Assembly: GCA_964430565.1 (NCBI GenBank)
Contig: CAYSFD010000043.1
Location: 1 to 11,982, forward strand
Source of the DNA: VBDM01 sp964430565
GTDB lineage: Bacteria; Pseudomonadota; Gammaproteobacteria; Burkholderiales; SG8-39
DNA length: 11,982 nucleotides
Direction of reading: 5' to 3'
The notes under the pieces were generated by a model. It had not been told where the DNA came from and ran no database searches. It saw only the letters and a list, made by a program, of their open reading frames with translations. This document shows positions 1 through 5,078 of this stretch, piece by piece. Position 1 is the stretch's first letter; each line of letters starts with the position of its first letter. The translations under genes and the position numbers were made by a program.

Positions 1-82
1 GGGGGGGGGGTCGGTAGTAGGCCGGTTCGCCCACTATCCGGATTTGAGAGTTTTTCGCGGTTTCGGTATGGGGCCTGTGCTA
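1..82. other. Window edge with no recognised gene
   Basis: The first ten bases are a run of G, probably a contig-end or assembly artefact. The remainder lies just downstream of the stop codon of the minus-strand PIN toxin gene. I see no convincing hairpin with a T-tract that would act as its terminator, and no credible reading frame of its own. Confidence 0.5.
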
Positions 83-517
83 TCAGCCTGCCGGCAGCAA
101 GCGTAAGCCGAGTTCGTCCGCCGATTGATTAAGGACACGATCGAAGGACGAAAAACACAGAAAATCCGCCCCGTGGCCCACGAGCAGCGATTCGGCGGCG
201 GACAGATGCACACTGTCGTAGCCGCGCAGCCCGAAACGCTCGGCCAGGTCCCCGGCGCGGCGCAGCATACGCTCGTCGGGCAGGATGGCGTAAACCGCGT
301 TCCAGTCCGCCTCGAATTCCCGCTTGTGTTGCTTATGCGCCGCGGAGGTCTGGCGCCCCATGCGAAACAGGCGCGCCAACGCCGAACGCATCTCGGGATG
401 GGTAATCCAGTGACTATGGATCGCTGTCGCCTTGGCGACAGCGGGGCGCACGATCTCCGCCCCGGGTTCACCCACGTACAGCTTGATGAACGCCGAGGTA
501 TCCAGATACAAGATCAA
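83..517 (-). CDS. vapC: VapC-type PIN-domain toxin (putative ribonuclease)
   Basis: Probable toxin of a type II toxin-antitoxin pair. PIN-domain toxins of this class are Mg2+-dependent endoribonucleases that cut tRNA or other RNA in the cytoplasm. From the chosen start the protein is 144 aa, normal for VapC. The four acidic residues of a PIN active site are visible: D6 in LYLDTSAF, E42 in HPEMRSAL, D101 in GYDSVHLSAAESL and D126 in SSFDRVL. The frame is open for another 17 codons upstream to an ATG, but that would lie deep in the antitoxin gene and precede the PIN fold. The TTG at 517 places the conserved beta strand at the N-terminus. It overlaps the antitoxin stop as TTGA and is preceded by GGAAG (529-525) seven bases away. 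The overlap suggests translational coupling to the antitoxin. The family is clear; the RNA target cannot be read from sequence. Confidence 0.88.
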   Translation of the reverse strand: MILYLDTSAFIKLYVGEPGAEIVRPAVAKATAIHSHWITHPEMRSALARLFRMGRQTSAAHKQHKREFEADWNAVYAILPDERMLRRAGDLAERFGLRGYDSVHLSAAESLLVGHGADFLCFSSFDRVLNQSADELGLRLLPAG

Positions 518-798
518 TCGCGGTCTTCCAGCACGATGTCGGAGGCAAGCTTGTCCCCCGGCTTCCATGGGATGAGATGCTTGGCCCCCTTGACCTTACC
601 GCCGTTGCCGGACCGCACCCAGGGCAGCGCCTTGATACGCTCAATGACTTCCGCCTCGGTCTCCTCGGCCGCCGGCTTCACCGGCGTCAGCCGCGCCACC
701 GGCCGGCCGCGGTCCGTGATCACCACGTCCTTGCCCACCTGCACGAGCTTCAGGTACTTCGACAGGCGGTTTTTCATTTCCCGGATCGAGACTTCCAT
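514..798 (-). CDS. vapB: Phd/YefM-like (VapB-type) antitoxin
   Basis: 94-aa antitoxin partner of the PIN toxin encoded immediately downstream. The N-terminal half (MEVSIREMKNRLSKYLKLVQ, then DVVITDRGRPVARLTPV, residues 1-40) is the typical Phd/YefM fold, which dimerises and binds DNA. The charged C-terminal half (EETEAEVIERIKALPW and on) is the kind of flexible tail that wraps the toxin and blocks its active site. The ATG is supported by GGAG (809-806) seven bases upstream. The stop TGA (516-514) overlaps the toxin's TTG start. The promoter just upstream contains two palindromes, which fits the autorepression by antitoxin or complex that is usual for these operons. Confidence 0.88.
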   Translation of the reverse strand: MEVSIREMKNRLSKYLKLVQVGKDVVITDRGRPVARLTPVKPAAEETEAEVIERIKALPWVRSGNGGKVKGAKHLIPWKPGDKLASDIVLEDRD

Positions 799-810
799 CA
801 GTTATCTCCG

Positions 811-840
811 TGTAGCTACGTTCCTTTGATTGTAGCTACA
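811..840. promoter_or_regulatory. Paired palindromic operator of the toxin-antitoxin operon
   Basis: Two copies of a 10-base palindrome, TGTAGCTACG (811-820) and the perfect TGTAGCTACA (831-840), lie 20 bases centre to centre, i.e. about two helical turns on the same DNA face. They flank and overlap the -10 box and the likely transcription start, directly upstream of the antitoxin. This is the expected position and form for an autoregulatory operator bound cooperatively by two antitoxin dimers. Binding is inferred; the repeats themselves are directly visible. Confidence 0.7.
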
Positions 841-857
841 TTGCTTGGATGCGTCCA
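829..857 (-). promoter_or_regulatory. Sigma70-like promoter of the toxin-antitoxin operon
   Basis: On the minus strand a -35-like TGGACG (857-852, four of six consensus matches) is followed after 17 bases by a -10-like TACAAT (834-829, five of six). The predicted start near 822 gives a leader of about 24 bases with the antitoxin ribosome site in it. The -10 overlaps the upstream palindrome described separately. Confidence 0.55.
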
Positions 858-926
858 TGCGCCCCGCACCGCTCCCAGCCGCGTCTTGGTTTCGCCCGCT
901 CATCGGATCAAAACCGAGGCCGCACG

Positions 927-1958
927 CTACTCCGGCGCCGTAGCCAACTCCCGCACCACGCCCTCCAGTCCCTTCACCACCCGCGCGAGCCCGTCGTAAT
1001 CGAGCTTGTCCGGCGTGTCGTGCAGCGTGTGGTAATGCGGGTAGCGGTAGAGCGCGGTGTCGGTGACCATCACCGCGGGCCATCCCCGTTGCCAATAAGA
1101 CCACTGGTCGGACCAGCTTATGCCCCTGATCGACTCCGGCCCCACTGCCCCTTCGGAGGGGAACGCCGCGTGACGGCGGAACGCGCCGACGACGCGGCGC
1201 ACCAGGCTGCGCGAGCGCGGGTTGGCGACGAATCCGATGAAATCTCCCGTGGACGGGTAGAGCAGGTTGAAGGGAAACGGATAGTGCTGGCTGCCGGGCG
1301 CGCTGCTGTACCAGCCGATGGTCTCCAGGGACATCATCGCGACCACTTCCCTGCTCTCGCGCGCGAGGCCTTCGGCGTGCCGGTTGCTGCCCATGTTCTC
1401 CGTGCCGAACCAGGGCAGCTCCTCGTTGACATAGAAGACGAACCGGATTTCGAAACCTTCGCCTGGCTGGAATTCTCTGAAGGCGCGCGCAAGCTCGATC
1501 AGCGCGGCGACGCCCGAGCCGTTGTCGTCCGCTCCCACCGCGCCCTGCGCGGAGTCGTAGTGCGCACCGACGACGACGAGGTGTTTGCCGTCGCCCGGAC
1601 CCGCGCGCGCCACCTCCAGATTGCGCACTTTGACGCCCGCAGTCTCGAACTCCTGTCGCCCCACTGCGTAGCCGAAGTCGGCTAGCGTCTTCTCGATGTA
1701 GCGGGCCGATCGCTCGAGCGCTTGCGGATGGCCGACGTTGTGCTCCTCGCTCGCGACGGCGACGACATGCGCCTTCAGATTCTCTGCGTGCCGACTATCC
1801 TCGACGCCAAGCGGCTGGAGCGGACCGCGGTGGCGCTCGCCTGGCATCGAGGTCATGAACCAGACCGCGAACGCGACGAACACAACAAGAATTGCGAGGA
1901 CGGCGAACTCGATGCGGAGTCTCGTGCTGTTCGGTGACCGCGTACCTTCGGGGAGCAA
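927..1958 (-). CDS. Membrane-anchored M28-family zinc peptidase
   Basis: 343-aa protein with an N-terminal hydrophobic segment (about residues 17-36) and a zinc aminopeptidase-like M28 domain, probably acting in the periplasm and anchored in the inner membrane. Metal and catalytic residues can be assigned: H133 (VVVGAHYDS), bridging D144 (GADDNGSG), catalytic E179 and ligand E180 (FYVNEELPWFG), E212 (SLETIGWY, where classical members have Asp) and H310 (YPHYHTLHDTPDKLD). The SLExIG and GIxWSDQWSYW motifs are characteristic of a common bacterial M28 subgroup. The start is TTG at 1958; an in-frame TAG lies two codons upstream, so no longer form is possible. There is no clear ribosome site, and the gene begins 13 bases after the CBS-domain gene, so coupled expression is likely. 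Substrate unknown. Confidence 0.85.
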   Translation of the reverse strand: MLPEGTRSPNSTRLRIEFAVLAILVVFVAFAVWFMTSMPGERHRGPLQPLGVEDSRHAENLKAHVVAVASEEHNVGHPQALERSARYIEKTLADFGYAVGRQEFETAGVKVRNLEVARAGPGDGKHLVVVGAHYDSAQGAVGADDNGSGVAALIELARAFREFQPGEGFEIRFVFYVNEELPWFGTENMGSNRHAEGLARESREVVAMMSLETIGWYSSAPGSQHYPFPFNLLYPSTGDFIGFVANPRSRSLVRRVVGAFRRHAAFPSEGAVGPESIRGISWSDQWSYWQRGWPAVMVTDTALYRYPHYHTLHDTPDKLDYDGLARVVKGLEGVVRELATAPE

Positions 1959-1971
1959 AGTCTATCGATTT

Positions 1972-2406
1972 CTACTCGGGCGAGTTCTTGATGTAGCCCT
2001 TGAGCATGCGGTTCTCGAAGTCCTGCTCTTCCAGCACCGCTTTTGCGACGTCGCGAAAGGAGATCACACCGATCAGCGTGTCGCGGTCCATGACCGGAAG
2101 ATAGCGCGCGCCTGAGTGGATCATCGCGCGCCGCAGGTCGTTCACGTCCACGGCAGGGCCGGCCGTCACCGGATCGCGCTCCATGATGTCGCCAACCCGG
2201 GCGTCGCCGAGCGCGCCGCGGCCTCGGTCGATCGCAAGCAGGATTTCCTTGAAGGTCAGTATGCCCACCATGCGGCCTTTTTCGATCACGACCAGCGACC
2301 CCATGTTGTGCTGGGCCATCACCGATACGGCCTCGGTCAGCTTGCCCTCGGGCGCGATCGTGAATAGCGCGTTGCCCTTGACCTTGAGGATTTCGCTCAC
2401 TTGCAT
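1972..2406 (-). CDS. Tandem CBS-domain protein
   Basis: 144-aa cytoplasmic protein made almost entirely of two CBS domains, at about residues 5-60 (FTIAPEGKLTEAVSVMAQHNMGSLVVIE ending GILTFKEILLAI) and 73-125 (DIMERDP ending GVISFRDVAKAVL). Such Bateman modules usually bind adenosine nucleotides or S-adenosylmethionine and act as energy or ligand sensors. No output domain is attached. An ATG 13 codons further upstream exists, but the start at 2406 is decided by a strong AGGAGG (2418-2413) six bases before it. The gene is first in a likely two-gene unit with the M28 peptidase. The ligand and partner cannot be read from sequence. Confidence 0.87.
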   Translation of the reverse strand: MQVSEILKVKGNALFTIAPEGKLTEAVSVMAQHNMGSLVVIEKGRMVGILTFKEILLAIDRGRGALGDARVGDIMERDPVTAGPAVDVNDLRRAMIHSGARYLPVMDRDTLIGVISFRDVAKAVLEEQDFENRMLKGYIKNSPE

Positions 2407-2434
2407 GGGATTCCTCCTGCTGCACGCCTTTTCC

Positions 2435-2454
2435 CGCGGGATCATACTCCCGCG
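2435..2454. promoter_or_regulatory. Palindrome overlapping the CBS-gene -10 box (possible operator)
   Basis: CGCGGGA (2435-2441) and TCCCGCG (2448-2454) form a perfect 7-bp inverted repeat around a 6-base centre, and the -10 hexamer falls within it. A repressor bound here would cover the -10 and the transcription start. The same repeat near the start of the RNA could form a hairpin only if transcription began upstream, so a DNA operator is the simpler reading. Confidence 0.4.
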
Positions 2455-2470
2455 ACAGGCGCGCTGTCAG
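2441..2470 (-). promoter_or_regulatory. Sigma70-like promoter for the CBS-domain/M28 unit
   Basis: On the minus strand CTGACA (2470-2465, five of six -35 matches) is followed after 18 bases by TATGAT (2446-2441, five of six -10 matches). Predicted transcription starts near 2434, leaving a leader of about 28 bases that contains the AGGAGG of the CBS-domain gene. This is the best promoter match I found in the window. Confidence 0.65.
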
Positions 2471-2572
2471 CCGAAACGCAGGGAGACCCGGGCACGGCAC
2501 TCAAATCGTTAAACCGCGGCGCGATCTGGTAAGGTTGCCTGCGCGGGAGCGACGAAAGGCCGGGGAGATTGC

Positions 2573-3427
2573 ATGCCGTTCGACTGGTCGAAGATGGGCA
2601 GGACGCCGCCGACGGGGCTCGTTGAAGCTCGCAATCTCGCGCATCACGCGGCTCAATGGGTAACTAAGGCCGCGCGGGCGAACTTGAATCCCGCGGCCGA
2701 CGACAGCCACTCGAGCCTCACCTGGGACGCAACGCACGCAGCGCTGCTTTCGCAACCGTTGTCGGCGAAAGACGTCGAGGTCCGCATCGGACTCCGGATC
2801 GCCCGCCTCGAGCTGATCGTCATCAGCGGAGACAACATGCTCGATACTTTCCAACTCGACGGAAAGACCGACGCGGCGGCCGGCGCCTGGATCGATTCGA
2901 AAATGCACGCGCTCGGTCTCAAGCCCGCGGGCGGTGTCGCGCTCCCGTATTCGTTGCCCGATCACCCCGCCGGCGGCAAACCCCACGAACTCACCATGCT
3001 GGGCCGCGAATTGGGAGACCTGTCGCGCTGGTTCGCGGGCCCGGCCGACGTTCTGGAGGAATTCAGGGGAAAGCTCACCGGCCTGCACCCCGGCCCCGGA
3101 CCGCTGCTGTACTGGCCGCATCACTTCGATATCGCAACGCTGGTCCCGATTGGGGAAAGCAAAGGAAACTCGGCCCGAACTATAGGCGTCGGCGCCTCGC
3201 CCGGCGACGAGTTCTACGCGCAGCCCTATTTCTACGTCTGTCCATCGCCGCGCCTTGATGGCGCGGCGCTGCCCGAGCTTCCGGCGCCCGGACGTTGGCA
3301 CACCGAGGGTTTTTTGGGCGCGGTGGCCACCGGCGAGAATATTCTCGCGCTCAAGGACCGCGGGCCGACACTGCTCGCTTTCATCGCCGGGGCGTTCGAG
3401 ATCTGCCGCACTCGCCTGGGCGCCTGA
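2573..3427 (+). CDS. Conserved-looking protein of unknown function (WPHHFD / SPGDE motifs)
   Basis: 284-aa soluble protein without signal peptide or membrane segment. I cannot assign a function. Conserved-looking features are WPHHFD (residues 181-186), GASPGDEFYAQPYFYV (207-222) and an aromatic/acidic C-terminal stretch (GRWHTEGFLGAV). The same order of motifs (WPxHFD, then SPGD, then PYxYV) occurs, from memory, in uncharacterised actinobacterial and proteobacterial proteins, possibly related to the DUF5996 group; this is not checked. H183, H184, D186 and D212 could bind a metal, which is speculation. The start is supported by GGGGAG (2562-2567) five bases before the ATG. The next gene starts 28 bases after its stop on the same strand, so it probably shares a transcript with the Rieske-flavodoxin protein. 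Confidence 0.8.
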   Translation: MPFDWSKMGRTPPTGLVEARNLAHHAAQWVTKAARANLNPAADDSHSSLTWDATHAALLSQPLSAKDVEVRIGLRIARLELIVISGDNMLDTFQLDGKTDAAAGAWIDSKMHALGLKPAGGVALPYSLPDHPAGGKPHELTMLGRELGDLSRWFAGPADVLEEFRGKLTGLHPGPGPLLYWPHHFDIATLVPIGESKGNSARTIGVGASPGDEFYAQPYFYVCPSPRLDGAALPELPAPGRWHTEGFLGAVATGENILALKDRGPTLLAFIAGAFEICRTRLGA

Positions 3428-3455
3428 AGCGCCCGCCACACAGAAGGGAATCGCA

Positions 3456-4607
3456 ATGGCGCAAGAGAATTGGCAAGACCTGGGACCCGCCGCGGAATTC
3501 GAACGCGCGGAGCTGACCGAAGCATCGGTCGGCCGAACGAAGGTCGCGATTTCCTGTCGCGACGGCAAGTTCGGCGTCATCTCCGGCACTTGCAATCACG
3601 CCGGCGGACCGCTCGGGAAAGGACGCCTCGACGGCGATTACGTCGTGTGCCCCTGGCACAACTGGAAATTCCACCGATCGAGCGGCAAAGGGGAGCCCGG
3701 GTTCGAAGAGGACCGCGTCCCAGCGTACGAAGTGCGCGTGGAGAAGGGGCGCCTGCAGGTGCGCGCCGACAATCCCACCGCACGCAGCAAAAAACCCCAC
3801 GAGCCGCATCCGCTCTCGCGCCGGGTCGAGCGCAAGAGCGGTCCGCCGCGCGTCGTCGGGATCTCAACCACCAAAATGGACGAAGGCAACCCGCGCTATT
3901 CGACCTCGGACGCGCTGCTCGGCGTCGCGCTCGATCACGCAAGGGATTCGCTCGGCTGCGAGTCCAGGCTCATCCGGCTCTCGGCCCTCAAGTTCCGCAA
4001 CTGCGAGGGTTACTACTCCAAGAGCGCGAACGCCTGCACCTGGCCCTGCTCGATCACGCAGATGGACTCGTCGGACGAGCTGACCGAAGTCTACGAAGCG
4101 CTGGTGCATTGGGCCGACGTCGTGCTCGTCGCAACGCCGATCCGCTGGGGCGTGGCGAGCAGCCTGTACTTCAAGATGGCCGAGCGCCTGAATTGCGTCC
4201 AGAACCAGATCACCATCCGCGACAACGCGCTGATCCGGCGCAAGGTCGCGGCCTTCGTGATCACCGGCGGGCAGGATAACGTGCAGGGCGTGGCCGGAGA
4301 AATGCTCTGCTTTTTCTCCGAGCTGGGCTTCTGCTTCCCGCAATTTCCCTACATCGCGCACTCGCGCGGCTGGTCGGCCGAGGACATGGAGCGCAACGTC
4401 GCGCACGTCATGGCGAGTGAGGAGCTGCGCGAAGGCGCGCGAGAGCTTGCCGCCCGCGCAGTGGACCTCTCGCGCATCCTGCTCGCGCATACCGAACCGG
4501 CCGAGCACACCCCGCGCGGCGGACGCAAGGCGTTCCGGCTGGAGATCGAGCGCGGTGGTCCTGTGAGCGGCGCGCAGCCCACGGTTGCGGGCAAGACCAA
4601 GGCGTGA
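3456..4607 (+). CDS. Rieske [2Fe-2S] domain fused to a flavodoxin-fold NAD(P)H/FMN oxidoreductase
   Basis: 383-aa predicted redox protein, cytoplasmic since no signal is seen. Residues 4-104 are a Rieske ferredoxin-like domain with the complete cluster motif CNHAGG and CPWHNWKF (ligands C46, H48, C65, H68). After a linker rich in charge and proline (105-131), residues 132-345 match the flavodoxin-like NADPH-dependent FMN reductase fold: PRVVGISTTK at the first strand, and VVLVATPIRWGVASSLYFKMAERL at the flavin-binding loop. Three cysteines (C183, C194, C198) sit where iron-sulfur flavoproteins carry a cluster motif, but with different spacing. The fusion suggests electron transfer between NAD(P)H, flavin and the 2Fe-2S centre within one chain; substrate unknown. 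The frame is open further upstream, but AGAAGGGA (3442-3449) and the Rieske N-terminus fix the ATG at 3456. Confidence 0.85.
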   Translation: MAQENWQDLGPAAEFERAELTEASVGRTKVAISCRDGKFGVISGTCNHAGGPLGKGRLDGDYVVCPWHNWKFHRSSGKGEPGFEEDRVPAYEVRVEKGRLQVRADNPTARSKKPHEPHPLSRRVERKSGPPRVVGISTTKMDEGNPRYSTSDALLGVALDHARDSLGCESRLIRLSALKFRNCEGYYSKSANACTWPCSITQMDSSDELTEVYEALVHWADVVLVATPIRWGVASSLYFKMAERLNCVQNQITIRDNALIRRKVAAFVITGGQDNVQGVAGEMLCFFSELGFCFPQFPYIAHSRGWSAEDMERNVAHVMASEELREGARELAARAVDLSRILLAHTEPAEHTPRGGRKAFRLEIERGGPVSGAQPTVAGKTKA

Positions 4608-4659
4608 CGGGCAATTCCTGATGAGTTCCATGTAACTGGCGTCCAAGTGTTCGCATGGG

Positions 4660-4680
4660 TTCTCTCGTCAAGCGAGAGAA
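4660..4680. repeat. Inverted repeat, 8-bp stem
   Basis: TTCTCTCG (4660-4667), loop TCAAG, CGAGAGAA (4673-4680). It lies 52 bases past the stop of the Rieske-flavodoxin gene. The position would suit a transcript end or an mRNA-stabilising hairpin, but no run of T follows on either strand. Confidence 0.5.
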
Positions 4681-4686
4681 ACGAGT

Positions 4687-4713
4687 CGCATCGAATGAAC
4701 ACCGCTCGATGCG
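4687..4713. repeat. Inverted repeat, 8-bp stem
   Basis: CGCATCGA (4687-4694) and TCGATGCG (4706-4713) pair perfectly around an 11-base loop, six bases after the preceding stem-loop. Two such perfect repeats in a row are more than expected by chance in so short a stretch. No function can be assigned. Confidence 0.5.
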
Positions 4714-4788
4714 GGCGATCTCACCCAGGCCACGGCCTTCGGCAGCCGTTCTGAAATCCCGGCTCACCGCTCGCAAAAAGACCCAAGC

Positions 4789-4829
4789 TGTCAGGAAAAC
4801 CTGACATCGATTGTCGGGTACGCCTGACA
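4789..4829. promoter_or_regulatory. Two tandem 18-base palindromes upstream of the RHS operon (probable regulator sites)
   Basis: Site 1 (4789-4806) is TGTCAGG-AAAA-CCTGACA, a perfect 7-bp inverted repeat. Site 2 (4812-4829) is TGTCGGG-TACG-CCTGACA, the same with one G in place of A. The centres are 23 bases apart, a little over two helical turns. If the -10-like box at 4851 is real, the centres lie near -65 and -42 from the start, positions typical for an activator. The shape (dyad of about 18 bases, conserved arms, variable centre) is that of a dimeric regulator's binding site. Which family binds it cannot be read from this window. Confidence 0.6.
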
Positions 4830-4850
4830 GTCACGCCCGGGAGATTTGTG

Positions 4851-4856
4851 TAGAGT
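4851..4856 (+). promoter_or_regulatory. Weak -10-like box for the RHS operon
   Basis: TAGAGT matches four of six positions of a sigma70 -10. The best -35-like hexamer, CTGACA (4824-4829), is 21 bases upstream, too far for a normal sigma70 promoter. It is also part of palindrome 2. A weak core promoter helped by an activator at the palindromes would fit, but this assignment is tentative. Confidence 0.25.
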
Positions 4857-4889
4857 AGGTCGCGCGTTTTCGAAACGTCACCCGCAATA

Positions 4890-4915
4890 CCTTCGCCGCG
4901 CCAAAAGAGCGAAGG
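4890..4915 (+). repeat. Stem-loop in the presumed RHS leader
   Basis: CCTTCGC (4890-4896) pairs with GCGAAGG (4909-4915) over a 12-base loop. It lies between the possible -10 box and the first usable start codon, so it would be in the 5' untranslated RNA. A regulatory role is possible but unsupported. Confidence 0.35.
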
Positions 4916-5078
4916 GTGTTAGGTAACAAGAAAGGTGTTCGGGGAGACTTGAATGAAGAATAACGTTCGCGCGTTCTTGCACGCCGTGTCCTGTCGCGCT
5001 TTCGTATTCCAGAATGCCCTCTGCCGATCCCGTTCGTTCTTGTCGTCGTGTTCACGAGTATTTTTCGGAGCTGACCTC

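Larger units (their letters stand above)
4608..4952. other. 345-base intergenic region rich in inverted repeats
   Basis: No credible gene on either strand. Reading left to right it contains two perfect 8-bp stem-loops (4660-4680, 4687-4713), a tandem pair of 18-base palindromes (4789-4829), a weak -10-like box (4851-4856) and a 7-bp stem-loop in the presumed leader (4890-4915). It ends the Rieske operon and must hold the promoter of the RHS operon. None of the stem-loops is followed by a T-tract, so I do not call an intrinsic terminator. Confidence 0.7.

Noticed and set aside
1..10. Run of ten G at the window start
   Set aside because: Probably a sequencing or assembly end artefact; no biological claim can be built on it.
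125..829. Long plus-strand open frame across the toxin-antitoxin genes
   Set aside because: It is antisense to two well-supported minus-strand genes, has no ribosome site, and its product looks like no protein family. High G+C produces such shadows throughout the window.
885..918. Imperfect inverted repeat CTTGGTTT / AAACCGAG after the M28 stop codon
   Set aside because: An 18-base loop, one wobble pair and no T-tract on the minus strand make it a poor terminator.
1300..1330. Glu in place of Asp at an M28 metal-ligand position (SLETIGWY) as a sign of inactivation
   Set aside because: Glu here is common in a large bacterial M28 subgroup with the same surrounding motifs, so it is a family variant.
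4789..4829. LuxR-type lux box
   Set aside because: The dyad resembles one in size and position, but the conserved CTG...CAG ends are not in the right spacing and no luxR/luxI gene is present in the window.
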